64,000 nucleotides of DNA, taken from positions 868,001 to 932,000 of the forward strand of contig JACJYO010000002.1 in assembly GCA_020636075.1 (NCBI GenBank). Reading direction: 5' to 3'. This DNA comes from Lewinellaceae bacterium (lineage in GTDB: Bacteria > Bacteroidota > Bacteroidia > Chitinophagales > Saprospiraceae). Position numbers and translations under genes: made by a program. The notes beneath the pieces are model-generated. The model worked only from the letters and a program-made list of their open reading frames with translations, did not search any database and was not told the DNA's origin. Shown piece after piece: positions 25,375-34,628 of this stretch. How positions within the stretch are numbered: the first letter of the stretch is position 1; every line of letters begins with the position of its first letter.

Positions 25375-28035
25375 TCAGCGCACCACCAGCACCGCCCGTT
25401 GCCGGATATCCTGCGACGAGGCACCAATCATGATCCGGAAGGCTCCAGGTTCGATCACCGGGTGCAGATCCTCGCCAAGGAAGGCAAGCATGCCGGGATC
25501 GATTACAAAGCGGATGTCACGGGATTCGCCCGGCTGGAGGTGCAGACGCCCAAAACCCTTGAGTTCCATCACCGGCCGGGCCACGGAGGCCAGTTCATCG
25601 CGCAGGTAGAGCTGCACCACCTCGTCGCCGGCAACTTTCCCCGAATTAGTTATCCGAACAGAAACGAATGCCGTATCGCCGGGCGCAATAGTGTCGGCCT
25701 CCAGCCGGATTGCGGTGTACTCAAAACGGGTGTAGCTCAACCCGAAGCCAAAGGGAAATTGCGGCTTGCCGGTATGGTTCAGGTAGTCATCGCCCCGGCC
25801 GGTCGGCTTGTGGTTGTATACCAGGGGCAACTGCCCGGCGGACACCGGAAAAGTGATGGGCAAACGCCCTGCCGGACTGTAGCCGCCAAACAACACTTCC
25901 GCCACAGCCTGCCCGCCCGCCTCGCCGGGATACCAAACAGCCAGAATACCCGGCACGCGACCGATCCACCGCCGCATATCGACGGCACTGCCGCCCACCA
26001 ACACTACCACCACCGGCGTGCCTGTGGCAGCCACCTGCTCGATGAGTTCTTCTTGCCGCCCCGGCAGTCGCAAATCGGCCCGGTCCAGAAACTCGCCCTC
26101 TTCGATACCAACCACTACCACAGCTACATCACAGCGGGAGGCCAGTTGGGCGGCTTGCCGAATCGTTTCGCGTTGCCTGTTTTCCACGCCAACGTTCCAA
26201 ACCAGGCGAAACCAGGCGTTACCCGAAGGTTCATAAAATTCGATCTGCAAGTCATACGCCCGGCCTTTTTCAAACTGAAAATCAGCGAGTTTGGTTTGCC
26301 GGGTTCGTTTTACCATGTTGTCGATCAGCAATTTGCCGTCGAGGTACAGGCGGTAGCCATCGTTGCCATCGATCCCGATCTGAAAACGGCCGGATTCGGT
26401 GGCTGTGATTTGGCCCGTCCACCGGACGGCGTAAAAGTCGTAGGTTATACGTTCCGGATCGGGCGAGAACAACGTCCATTGAAACTGTATCCTCGGATCA
26501 CGGCGCACCAGTACCGGGTCGCCCGCCCAGGTGACATTGTTGAAATAGGCGCCCAGCAGACCTGATTGGACGCGCCCGTCCAGCATGCACGACAGGGCAC
26601 TATCCGGCACGGTAACATAGTATTGCTCCTGGCGCAGGCAACCCTCGGCATACTCCACCGCTACCCTATCGCCAGCACGCTCCCGGATACCCTTCAAGAT
26701 GCTCACCGGTGTATTGCCGGGGCCGCTGTACCCGCCCAGCCGTGCTTCGGCGGCATCAGGCCCAATAACAGCGATCGTACGCACTGTGGATGCAATGGGC
26801 AGCACCTGGCGATCGTTTTGCAGCAGTACAATGGATTCCAGCGCCGCTTTTTTCGCCAGGGCCCGGTGTGCAGGCTGACCGTTCAGGGCGGCAGCCTGTT
26901 CCGGGTCGACATAGGGATTTTCAAACAAACCGAGTTCGAACTTCACGCGTAACACCCGCGCCACGGCTTCGTCGATAGCCTGTTGGTCAATACTCCCGTC
27001 GTAAAACGGTGGATCAAACAGATTGTGGTGGTTATAGTCGGTTTGAAAAACAACGTCCAGCCCGGCAGTGATGGACTGTGCGGTGGCGTCGGCGTAATCA
27101 CGGGCGGTAAAATGCAGCACGTTGGCGCCGCCCGTAGCGCCGGCGTCGGAAATGACAAAGCCCCGGAAGCCCCATTCGGCCTTGAGCAGGCGGCGCAACA
27201 GCCATTCGTTGGCAGTGCATGGCCTGCCGTCGTAGGAGTTGTAGGCTGTCATCAGCGACCGGGCGCCACCGCGCCGGATGCAAGCCTCGAAGGGCGGCAG
27301 GTGGATTTCGCGCAGGCCGCGCTCGTTCAGATGGATGGGATAACTGTCGCGTCCACCATCACCCACGTTGGCTACAAAGTGCTTGGGCGTTGTCACCACG
27401 CCTTCCCGTTCGAAGGCAGAGACGAAGGCAACCCCCATTTCGGAGACGAGAAAAGGATCTTCGCCATAAGTCTCCTCGGTACGACCCCAACGCACATCGG
27501 TGGCGACATTAACTACCGGCGACAGTATCTGCCGGATACCCCGGCTGCGGCATTCCGCGGCCATGGCATCGGCCACCTCGTGCACCAGCGCGGTGTTCCA
27601 GGTAGCGGCCAGGCCGATAGCCTGCGGGAATGCAGTGGCGCCCGGGCGCACCAATCCATGCAAGGCTTCATCAAAAGGAATAATCGGAATACCAAGACGG
27701 GTTTCTTCGCGAAAAAAGCGCTGCAAAGCGTTGATCTGCACGGCTGCTTCGAAGGCCGGCGCACCTTGGTCGTAACGCAACATTTGGCCGGCAGCGTGAT
27801 CTGTTTGGGCCGCTGCGCTAACCTGAAAGCCAAAAAGTCCGGCGCGGTAGCGCAGGCTGTCTGCTCCAAGGTCACCGGGCAGCATGAATAATTGCCAGAA
27901 TTTCTCTTCCGGCGTCATACGCTCAAGCAGGTCCTGCACGCGGGCCTCCACCGGTATGCTGGCATCGCGGTAGGGCTGGCTTTGAGCAGTCTGGCAGCAA
28001 GTGATGTACAGCAGCAGGGCTAGTATGGTTCGCAT
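25375..28035 (-). CDS. Secreted GH3 beta-glycosidase with PA14 insert
   Basis: 886 residues with signal peptide (MRTILALLLYITCCQTAQSQ). The GH3 N-terminal TIM-barrel domain carries the nucleophile motif GFRGFVISDAG with Asp297. The (alpha/beta)6 sandwich domain is interrupted by a PA14 carbohydrate-binding domain (about 480-630, FQIGIDGNDGYRLYLDGKLL). A fibronectin type III-like domain closes the protein (VTNSG-type, ITNSGKVAGDEVVQLYLRD). This domain order is common in beta-glucosidases and xylosidases of Bacteroidota that finish oligosaccharide breakdown in the periplasm. The exact sugar is not predictable from sequence alone. The gene is monocistronic. Confidence 0.95.
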   Translation of the reverse strand: MRTILALLLYITCCQTAQSQPYRDASIPVEARVQDLLERMTPEEKFWQLFMLPGDLGADSLRYRAGLFGFQVSAAAQTDHAAGQMLRYDQGAPAFEAAVQINALQRFFREETRLGIPIIPFDEALHGLVRPGATAFPQAIGLAATWNTALVHEVADAMAAECRSRGIRQILSPVVNVATDVRWGRTEETYGEDPFLVSEMGVAFVSAFEREGVVTTPKHFVANVGDGGRDSYPIHLNERGLREIHLPPFEACIRRGGARSLMTAYNSYDGRPCTANEWLLRRLLKAEWGFRGFVISDAGATGGANVLHFTARDYADATAQSITAGLDVVFQTDYNHHNLFDPPFYDGSIDQQAIDEAVARVLRVKFELGLFENPYVDPEQAAALNGQPAHRALAKKAALESIVLLQNDRQVLPIASTVRTIAVIGPDAAEARLGGYSGPGNTPVSILKGIRERAGDRVAVEYAEGCLRQEQYYVTVPDSALSCMLDGRVQSGLLGAYFNNVTWAGDPVLVRRDPRIQFQWTLFSPDPERITYDFYAVRWTGQITATESGRFQIGIDGNDGYRLYLDGKLLIDNMVKRTRQTKLADFQFEKGRAYDLQIEFYEPSGNAWFRLVWNVGVENRQRETIRQAAQLASRCDVAVVVVGIEEGEFLDRADLRLPGRQEELIEQVAATGTPVVVVLVGGSAVDMRRWIGRVPGILAVWYPGEAGGQAVAEVLFGGYSPAGRLPITFPVSAGQLPLVYNHKPTGRGDDYLNHTGKPQFPFGFGLSYTRFEYTAIRLEADTIAPGDTAFVSVRITNSGKVAGDEVVQLYLRDELASVARPVMELKGFGRLHLQPGESRDIRFVIDPGMLAFLGEDLHPVIEPGAFRIMIGASSQDIRQRAVLVVR

Positions 28036-28375
28036 GATTTGTGTTTGGCTGGTGTGGTGTTTGGCATTCCCTTTCGCTTTGGAAATCGGGGCGAAGATCC
28101 ACAGTAATTCCAGGAACTACAGGTACATGGCAGGAATTCTACTGCCGAAATTTATGCACACAGCACCAAAAAACCTTGGAACAAAACAGAAAGTCCGTCA
28201 GGCGATTCCGATATTTGATGTATCCAAATAATGCCTGAAAAGAACCTTATTTCACCACAAACTCTTGGACAACTTAAGTCAACGTCGTGCAGCGGTGCAG
28301 TTGCTTTACTGAGCATTCGCTAATTTGGCCAGAACGAGATCCATACAAGTTGGAATTACAAATCAAATTTGACAA
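28036..28375. other. Intergenic region between divergent genes
   Basis: 340 bases between the GH3 gene (minus) and the reductase gene (plus). Open frames here are short and not protein-like. A TAATTTGG at about 28320, roughly 55 bases before the reductase start, resembles the Bacteroidota -7 box, but this is weak. Nothing else was seen. Confidence 0.5.
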
Positions 28376-28948
28376 ATGACCGATACTGCCTCGAAAACAA
28401 CAATACACATGGTTTCAAGCCTCGACGGTTTTATAAGCAAAGCGGATGGAGACATTTCCTGGATGCAATCTGGCGATAATTATAAAAACGGGGTCGAATT
28501 AACGGAAGCCGAGATCGTTGAATTCCTGAAAAGTATAGATTGCTACGTCATGGGATCCAAAACTTATGAGCATGCATTAAAATTGGGTTGGCCATACGGC
28601 GATACTCCGGTTATTGTATTGACAAACAGAAATCTAAAAACAGATAAAAAGACTGTGAAATTCTATTCAGGAAACCTGGACCGTCTTATCAACAATGAAC
28701 TAATACCTAAATATGGAAATATATGGATTGTTGGCGGGGCAGAAACGGCCAAAGAGTTTATCCGTTTGGGGCTGGCTGACGAGATTGTAATTTCTATCAT
28801 GCCTGTCATTTTAGGCAATGGACTATTATTTTTTGACTTTGTAGGAGTTGAACAAGGTCTGCATCTTAAGGATGTGAAAGCGTACAAAGACGGAATGGTA
28901 GAACTAACGTATGAAATAGAAAAGAATGCTGTGTCGAAAAAAACCTGA
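28376..28948 (+). CDS. Dihydrofolate reductase/RibD C-terminal-like oxidoreductase (second copy)
   Basis: 190 residues of the same fold as the gene at 22672 but distantly related. It opens with a typical VSSLDGFISKADGDISWM, has GSKTYEHAL in the middle, and an IWIVGGAETAKEFIRLGLADE stretch matching the NADPH-binding GG region. VILGNGLLFF is the family's usual late strand. It stands alone, followed by a GC-rich spacer and a GNAT gene. Physiological substrate unknown. Confidence 0.88.
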   Translation: MTDTASKTTIHMVSSLDGFISKADGDISWMQSGDNYKNGVELTEAEIVEFLKSIDCYVMGSKTYEHALKLGWPYGDTPVIVLTNRNLKTDKKTVKFYSGNLDRLINNELIPKYGNIWIVGGAETAKEFIRLGLADEIVISIMPVILGNGLLFFDFVGVEQGLHLKDVKAYKDGMVELTYEIEKNAVSKKT

Positions 28949-29039
28949 CGTGTCGCCGCCCCTACGCAGGCTGACACGCCAGGGATGGCCTCATAAGCGG
29001 CATTTGAAACAGGCATGACAAGCACTAAAAACAATTAAA

Positions 29040-29540
29040 ATGAAACTTCCACCATACGATACTTTTCCCATTATCTCTGGAGACAAGATTCTGTTACGTC
29101 AGGTTTTACCATCAGATATTAAGAATATTGTTGAGATTTCGTATTACGATTCCGTCCAAGCAACTACAACTGAAGAAGCGTCCGTTATGCAGGAAAAAAT
29201 CAACCAAAACTTTCGTGACGGCAATTCAATTCATTGGGGTATTGCTGATAAAGTGACAAATCGGCTTGTTGGAACTTGCGGCTACTACCGTGGATTTGAA
29301 AAAAGTGCTGGCGAGCTTGGTTGTATTTTACTGCCAGAGTTTCGCGGGCAAGGGTTTATGACTAGTGCAATGCAATTGGCAATCAGGTTTGGGTTAAACG
29401 ACATTGGACTTAATCGAATTTGGGCCATAACCACAAAAGGGAACATCAATGCAATTAAATTACTAAACCGGCTCCAATTTGTCAAAGTTGCAGATTTAGG
29501 AAATGACGAAATCGAATACGAATTGGCAACAAAAAAATAA
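29040..29540 (+). CDS. GNAT-family N-acetyltransferase (RimJ/RimL-like)
   Basis: 166 residues. It shows the GNAT core: ILLRQVLPSD at the start, the acetyl-CoA-binding stretch LPEFRGQGFMTSAMQL (R-G-x-G-x-G/A type) near 100-112, and the helix-strand end NAIKLLNRLQFVKV. This matches acetyltransferases that modify protein N-termini or small amines. No substrate can be named. It is one of several small stand-alone enzymes in this accessory stretch. Confidence 0.9.
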   Translation: MKLPPYDTFPIISGDKILLRQVLPSDIKNIVEISYYDSVQATTTEEASVMQEKINQNFRDGNSIHWGIADKVTNRLVGTCGYYRGFEKSAGELGCILLPEFRGQGFMTSAMQLAIRFGLNDIGLNRIWAITTKGNINAIKLLNRLQFVKVADLGNDEIEYELATKK

Positions 29541-29724
29541 TAGGGTATTGCATCCGATTCAAAGCGGCAAAAGATATAAATATTGAAATACTTGATGCGG
29601 CAATTCGATACGGATTTGAAGCGCAATCGTGACACGAAGCCACTGTTTACATTGAGCAAACGCCGACCCGATTCCAGCCTACACTTGCCACGCAGCACAG
29701 AGTACATGCTTAGATTTCCAAAAA

Positions 29725-30618
29725 ATGAATACCAATACAGTAATTTTATTAATAACAATTTTGCTCTTATCCCTACTCGCATGTCGAACTGGCAATCGTG
29801 AAAGGCTGATCCAAAATGAAGCTTATGAAATTAACATTGCAAAAAACCAAACAAGTGTTCTGATCTTATTCCCATGCTACCCTTGCGACATGGAACATAC
29901 CAAGCGCGAAGCAAATTTTCTTAAAGGAATAGGGGATCAGGGCATTACAACAATTCTATTAAATTACAACAGAAAATTATTCCTCACAGAAACAGAAAAG
30001 ATAAATTTAAGTAAAGCATTACAGGATATCTTTGCGATAAATCAGATCAAGAGTAATAATGTTTTTTTAGGTGGTTTTTCAAGTGGCGGCAATATCGCCT
30101 TGCTTATTGCCGATTATATAAAAAGCCATAACACCAAGCTCAATATAAATGGGGTATTCTCCGTTGACGCGCCTGTAGACCTGGAACAATTGTATTATAA
30201 TGCCAAAAATGATATTGCCCTTAACGTAAACGAAGGCGCAAAAAGCGAAGGTGAATTTCTAGTAAATTTGTTGGAACGCGAAGTTGGAGACCCGGCTGCA
30301 AAAACCAATTCATATAAAAAATATTCACCGTTTCTATTGTCGCAGGATTTCCTTGACAACCTCCTAAACCACAACAAGTATAAAATAAGGCTATACACCG
30401 AACCGGCGCCCGAATGGCATCAAAAGCACAGAGGCCGGGAATATCAGCATACCAATAGCTGGATGAATGAACGATTTTACGAAGCGCTTATTCAACATGG
30501 AAGTAAATCCTGCGAGTTAATTAAAACAGAAAACAAAGGCATAAGGGCAAATGGCGATATCCACCCCCATTCCTGGAGCATAGTAGAACAAAATTCTTTG
30601 CTTGAATGGATGAAATAG
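29725..30618 (+). CDS. Lipoprotein alpha/beta-hydrolase
   Basis: 297 residues with a lipoprotein signal (LLLSLLAC, Cys20). The mature part has an alpha/beta-hydrolase fold: a strand-oxyanion stretch VLILFPCYPCD, and the nucleophile elbow GGFSSGGNIALL with Ser in GFSSGG. A late His (DIHPHSWS) is a candidate catalytic base. It is likely a membrane-tethered periplasmic esterase or peptidase; the substrate is unknown. The following gene starts 38 bases after its stop and may be co-transcribed. Confidence 0.82.
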   Translation: MNTNTVILLITILLLSLLACRTGNRERLIQNEAYEINIAKNQTSVLILFPCYPCDMEHTKREANFLKGIGDQGITTILLNYNRKLFLTETEKINLSKALQDIFAINQIKSNNVFLGGFSSGGNIALLIADYIKSHNTKLNINGVFSVDAPVDLEQLYYNAKNDIALNVNEGAKSEGEFLVNLLEREVGDPAAKTNSYKKYSPFLLSQDFLDNLLNHNKYKIRLYTEPAPEWHQKHRGREYQHTNSWMNERFYEALIQHGSKSCELIKTENKGIRANGDIHPHSWSIVEQNSLLEWMK

Positions 30619-30656
30619 AAACCAGATTATATACACCATTAAAGTATTTTCAACCG

Positions 30657-31490
30657 ATGAAAACAGTGATCAGAACCGTCGTTTTGGCAGTCCTTTGCTG
30701 CCTCTCCAGCAATTTTCTCACCGCTCAGGAATCACAGGGCTATTATTCTTTCGATTACATGAAGGTTAAACCCGGTGGACATGCCGAGTACCTGAAGCTC
30801 GAAAAGGCATGGAAAAAAATCCACCAGGCAAACATCAAAGCGGGCAAATACAATTTTTGGGAATTAACCGAAGTGGCCTACCCTTCCGGTGACAATGCGG
30901 AATACAACTACGTAACACGTATCAACTTCAATGGAGCAAAACAGCTGGCCGAATACCTCCAAAACTGGCAACTTCCCGATCTGAGCACCATCCTCACTCC
31001 GGAAGAACGGGCCCTGGTGGAACGCACCTCGGATATCAGGACACGGGTAAAATCGGAGATTTGGACACACGAAGATTTTGTGGGTGGTGACAACATTGAC
31101 AAGGAAAAAATTGTGGTGTTCAATTATTTTGATTTCCCGGAAACAGGGGGCCGGAGCGAACATTTCCGGGTGGAAAAGGAAATCTGGAAGCCCGTCCATG
31201 AAGCCCGCATCAAGGACGGCAAAATGACAGGCTGGGTACTCCTCGGCAAAAAGCTGCCATCCGGCTCTGCCAACACCTACTTTGATGCCACGGTGGATTT
31301 GTACGCTGATTGGGAACAATTCCTCGCTCAGGGCAACCCTATCCCATACTTCCAAAAAGTACACGAAGGTAAAGACCCTGAAAAATTGTTCGCCGAAACA
31401 AACGCTGCCTGCGATTTGATACGGCAGGAAGTCAGGATGATTGTGGACAATTCAGGGATGTCCGACAATACAGCAGCAGATAAGCAGTAA
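30657..31490 (+). CDS. Secreted protein with two tandem NIPSNAP-like domains
   Basis: 277 residues from the ATG at 30657, chosen because it begins a signal peptide (MKTVIRTVVLAVLCC...LTAQ). Two halves are alike: YYSFDYMKVKPGG...EYLKLEKAWKKIHQANIKAG (about 28-60) and VVFNYFDFPETGG...EHFRVEKEIWKPVHEARIKDG (about 155-195). Each half continues with a W-x-L...P-S-G strand, so the gene arose by duplication. The pattern suggests a dimeric ferredoxin-like fold of the NIPSNAP/antibiotic-monooxygenase kind. Function unknown; the fold is an inference. Confidence 0.75.
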   Translation: MKTVIRTVVLAVLCCLSSNFLTAQESQGYYSFDYMKVKPGGHAEYLKLEKAWKKIHQANIKAGKYNFWELTEVAYPSGDNAEYNYVTRINFNGAKQLAEYLQNWQLPDLSTILTPEERALVERTSDIRTRVKSEIWTHEDFVGGDNIDKEKIVVFNYFDFPETGGRSEHFRVEKEIWKPVHEARIKDGKMTGWVLLGKKLPSGSANTYFDATVDLYADWEQFLAQGNPIPYFQKVHEGKDPEKLFAETNAACDLIRQEVRMIVDNSGMSDNTAADKQ

Positions 31491-31597
31491 CCTTATTTCA
31501 GACTACAGGGCATTTTTCGTTGACACATATTTTCTAGTGTGAAAAAAGCCCGGTAGTTTGCTTAAATCCATTCTTTGATCAATCAGCCATTTATAAT

Positions 31598-31885
31598 ATG
31601 AGTGTAGATCCAGATATATTTGATGCAGTTAAATTTGGAGACATTGAAACAGTTAAGGCATATTGGACCTCCGAGATTGATGTGGATTATCAGGACCAAA
31701 AAGGAATGAATTTACTAATGTATGCTGCCGAGTATGGACATAATGAAATATTGAAGTTTTTATTGACCAAAAAGCCGAATGATAATTTAAAAGCCCAACA
31801 CGGGAAAACGGCACTTGACTTTGCAAAGGGAAATGGTCACGAGAATACGGTAAAACTATTGAAAGACTATCAAAAATGGATCTAA
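31598..31885 (+). CDS. Small ankyrin-repeat protein
   Basis: 95 residues with three ankyrin-type repeats: FDAVKFGDIETVKAYW, KGMNLLMYAAEYGHNEILKFLL and HGKTALDFAKGNGHENTVKLL. It has no signal peptide, so it is cytoplasmic. Ankyrin repeats bind proteins. Its last ten bases overlap the start of the following VOC gene, so the two are likely translated together. Confidence 0.88.
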   Translation: MSVDPDIFDAVKFGDIETVKAYWTSEIDVDYQDQKGMNLLMYAAEYGHNEILKFLLTKKPNDNLKAQHGKTALDFAKGNGHENTVKLLKDYQKWI

Positions 31886-32229
31886 CATTAATCGTATTGA
31901 AGACCCAAGACGTGCATGGTCTTGCAGAATTTTATTCCAGTTTGGGACTAAGTTTTGAAAAACACAAACATGGTAATGGGCCAACACATTACACAGTTGA
32001 AATTGGCAGGATTGTATTTGAAATTTACCCTTTACCGGATAAAGCCCTAAAGGCCGACGATACAACTCGATTAGGGTTTAAGGTAGAAAACCTCAATGAA
32101 AGAGTCCAGATATTGGAAAATAAGGGGATAGAAATAGTAAGCAAACCAAAAATGAAAGAATGGGGTTATACAGCTGTTGTAAAAGATTTTGATGGAAGGA
32201 GAATTGAGTTGACAGAAATTGAAAAGTAA
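31876..32229 (+). CDS. VOC (glyoxalase/bleomycin-resistance-like) protein
   Basis: 117 residues made of the paired beta-alpha-beta-beta-beta units of the vicinal-oxygen-chelate fold: LTLIVLKTQDVHGLAEFYSS at the start, LGFKVENLNERVQILENKGI in the middle, and the closing VVKDFDGRRIELTEI in which Glu is a usual metal ligand. Family members are isomerases, dioxygenases or drug-binding proteins. It overlaps the ankyrin gene by ten bases. Specific activity unknown. Confidence 0.9.
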   Translation: MDLTLIVLKTQDVHGLAEFYSSLGLSFEKHKHGNGPTHYTVEIGRIVFEIYPLPDKALKADDTTRLGFKVENLNERVQILENKGIEIVSKPKMKEWGYTAVVKDFDGRRIELTEIEK

Positions 32230-32321
32230 AAAAACCGCAACATCCACAAGTCCCACACCATGTACTAAATTTTGGTCAACGGTCTACTCGTTGATAGCAT
32301 TAATCATAATGTAGAAGCCTA

Positions 32322-33446
32322 ATGAAGCATATTTTAAAATCAACAGGATTCCTTACAATTTTAATTGCTGCAAATATTTCTTGTGCTAATCAAAGCTATT
32401 CTAATCCTGAGACTCATGCAATACAGGTTAGTGCCCCACCTCAAGTCAATAGCACTCCTGTTGACACTACATTGCGCCTGAAATTCACATCCGGGATTCG
32501 GTCAATTTTAGAGGACAGCAGGGGCAATATTTGGTTTGGAAGCCATCAGGAAGGTCTCTGCCGGTTCGATGGGAAAAATCTCACCTACTTTACCGAAAAA
32601 GATGGATTGTGCAACAACCAGATCCGGTCAATCTTTGAAGATTCAAATGGAGTGGTATGGTTCGAAGGCGGCAAAGGCATAAGCAGTTATGTCGGAGGAA
32701 TAATTATCACGCCTACTGAAAGAAATTACCAGGCTAGTAATGAATGGCAAATTGGAGAAAACGACCTTTGGTTCAAGGGTGACGAAACTAACGGAAACAA
32801 TAAATTGGAGCAACTTCCGGGGGTTTACCGATATGATGGGAATACACTCACCTACCATGTATTTCCTTTAATGCCAAAAGGAGACGAGGGTTTCCACTAT
32901 TCAGTTTCCACCCCGTTCCTTAAAGGAAAAAACGGCATGTACTGGTTTGGAACTTACGGCGCTGTGATTGGATATAATGGCACATCCTTTACCATAATTG
33001 ATGACACAAGCCTCAAACTTAATGATGCAACAGGCCATCTCCATGTCCGAAACATCTTCGAGGACAGTAAAGGAAACCTTTGGATTGGCAACAACGGGAT
33101 CGGTGTTTGGATGTACAATGGCGATACGACTATTAACTTTTCAAGGCTGCAAGGATTAATTTCCGAAAATAGTTTACTCAGCGGAGGATACAAGTCTCCG
33201 GCTGGTAGTCTTGAACATGTATTTTCAATTGGCGAGGACTCCATAGGCAACATGTGGTTTGGAGACCGGGATACCGGAGCCTGGAGATATGATGGCAAGT
33301 CTATGCGAAACTACACTACAAAAGACGGGCTTACAACTACCCATATTTGGCAAATATACAGGAGCAAATCAGGTGAGTTATGGTTTGCCATGGCAGATGG
33401 TAGCGTATGCAAGTTCGATGGGGAATCGTTTGTCCGGATATTCTAG
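32322..33446 (+). CDS. Lipoprotein with two-component-regulator propeller repeats
   Basis: 374 residues with lipoprotein signal (AANISC, Cys21). At least five copies of the regulator-propeller motif follow (IRSILEDSRGNIWFGS, IRSIFEDSNGVVWFEG, VRNIFEDSKGNLWIGN, FSIGEDSIGNMWFGD and IWQIYRSKSGELWFA), i.e. one beta-propeller of about seven blades. In hybrid two-component systems such propellers sense oligosaccharides, but here no histidine kinase or transmembrane part is attached, so it is a free periplasmic or surface lipoprotein. Ligand unknown. Confidence 0.9.
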   Translation: MKHILKSTGFLTILIAANISCANQSYSNPETHAIQVSAPPQVNSTPVDTTLRLKFTSGIRSILEDSRGNIWFGSHQEGLCRFDGKNLTYFTEKDGLCNNQIRSIFEDSNGVVWFEGGKGISSYVGGIIITPTERNYQASNEWQIGENDLWFKGDETNGNNKLEQLPGVYRYDGNTLTYHVFPLMPKGDEGFHYSVSTPFLKGKNGMYWFGTYGAVIGYNGTSFTIIDDTSLKLNDATGHLHVRNIFEDSKGNLWIGNNGIGVWMYNGDTTINFSRLQGLISENSLLSGGYKSPAGSLEHVFSIGEDSIGNMWFGDRDTGAWRYDGKSMRNYTTKDGLTTTHIWQIYRSKSGELWFAMADGSVCKFDGESFVRIF

Positions 33447-33514
33447 TTTCGCGCTTTCCGGCGATGCGGTTGAGCAACTCTACGGTTTTTTAAAAACTTT
33501 TAAATAACGCTATA

Positions 33515-33982
33515 ATGGAAACGAAAAAAATGAATGGTTTCTGGTTTTTGAATACGCATGTGAAAATTCGTACTTCGGGAGACGATAATGCCGACCATAT
33601 TTCTGTGTTGGAACACCACGCCTATCACGGCGACTCGCCCCCTTTGCATATTCACCACACCGAAGATGAGGTATTCGTTGTATTGGAAGGGGAGTTTCGT
33701 TTTGTGATCGGGCCAAACGAACATCGGTTGAAGGCCGGTGAAACCATCCTGGCTCCCAAAGGAATCCCCCATGCCTACCGGGTTGAATCGCAACGTGGTG
33801 GCCGGTGGCTTACCATTACAACCAATCATGATTTTGAAAACTTCGTAAAAGCTACATCCAGGCTCGCTGCAAGTGATACACTTCCGGAGCCACTTGGACC
33901 GCCAAGTGATGAATTCAAAACTGCCCTTGCTAAAAAATCGACAGAATATAACATTGAAATTGTTGGGCCACCGTTGCACTAG
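33515..33982 (+). CDS. Cupin-domain protein
   Basis: 155 residues with a full cupin: HISVLEHHAYHGDSPPLHIHHTEDEVFVVLEG contains motif 1 (H-x-H...E) at about 45-55, and ILAPKGIPHAYRVES contains motif 2. The LHIHHTEDE set of ligands is intact, so it probably binds a metal. This subgroup includes quercetin-dioxygenase-like and sugar-binding proteins. It lies alone between a propeller lipoprotein and a DUF4256 gene; the role is unknown. Confidence 0.88.
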   Translation: METKKMNGFWFLNTHVKIRTSGDDNADHISVLEHHAYHGDSPPLHIHHTEDEVFVVLEGEFRFVIGPNEHRLKAGETILAPKGIPHAYRVESQRGGRWLTITTNHDFENFVKATSRLAASDTLPEPLGPPSDEFKTALAKKSTEYNIEIVGPPLH

Positions 33983-34025
33983 AGTGTGTTTGAACCAAGG
34001 CAAAACCAAGTACTAAATAACGCAT

Positions 34026-34583
34026 ATGGCACAAAATCTATCACCTGAACAAACAGCTGCACTGCTCACCACGCTAAAAACCCGTTTTGAGAAAAATATG
34101 AATCGCCATAACGATCTGAGATGGACAGATGTGGCAGCAAAGCTGGAAGCAAATCCGGAAAAACTATGGTCGCTACATGTAATGGAAGAAACAGGTGGCG
34201 AGCCAGACGTTGTCATCTACGACAAAAAGACGGGTGAATACATTTTCTATGATTGTTCGCCGGAAAGCCCGAAAGGCCGCAGAAGTGTGTGTTATGACCG
34301 GGAAGCACTGGACGCAAGAAAGGAGCATAAACCGGCAGACAGCGCCATGGAAATGGCAACATCCATGGGCATCGACATCCTGACGGAGGACCAATACCGG
34401 ACGCTACAAAAACTTGGGACGTTCGATACAAAAACATCGAGTTGGGTAAAAACACCGCCAGAGATCAGAAAACTCGGCGGGGCAGTTTTTTGCGATCGCC
34501 GTTACGATACTGTCTTTTTGTATCACAATGGCGCCGAGTCCTATTATGCCGCCCGAGGGTTTCGCGGCTGGTTAAGCGTTTGA
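34026..34583 (+). CDS. DUF4256 family protein
   Basis: 185 residues. The family-typical segments are LLTTLKTRFEKNMNRH at the N-terminus, EETGGEPDVV and YDCSPESPKGRRSVCYDREAL in the middle, and DRRYDTVFLYHNGAESYY near the end. It covers the full usual length. No signal peptide. The family is widespread in Bacteroidota and Firmicutes with no established function. The gene is followed by a hairpin-plus-T-run terminator at 34641. Confidence 0.9.
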   Translation: MAQNLSPEQTAALLTTLKTRFEKNMNRHNDLRWTDVAAKLEANPEKLWSLHVMEETGGEPDVVIYDKKTGEYIFYDCSPESPKGRRSVCYDREALDARKEHKPADSAMEMATSMGIDILTEDQYRTLQKLGTFDTKTSSWVKTPPEIRKLGGAVFCDRRYDTVFLYHNGAESYYAARGFRGWLSV

Positions 34584-34628
34584 ACGATTAAGAGCGTTTT
34601 GGGGACTTGGTAGGAAACAGCCCACTAA

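Noticed and set aside
25399..26565. 388-codon and neighbouring frames antisense to the GH3 gene
   Set aside because: They mirror a clear GH3-PA14 protein on the other strand and show atypical Arg/His/Gln-rich composition.
28001..28231. 76-codon frame upstream of the GH3 gene
   Set aside because: It starts inside the GH3 signal-peptide region on the other strand and has no recognisable features.
28953..28995. GTGTC/GACAC stem after the second DHFR-like gene as another array site
   Set aside because: No AAC and GTT boxes at the right distances and no complementarity to a cassette start; kept out of the array.
29583..29801. 72-codon frame before the alpha/beta-hydrolase gene
   Set aside because: It overlaps the lipoprotein signal of the real gene in another frame and has random composition.
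31508..31552. Possible terminator after the NIPSNAP-like gene
   Set aside because: The GGGC...GCCC arms pair only with several mismatches and no T-run follows.
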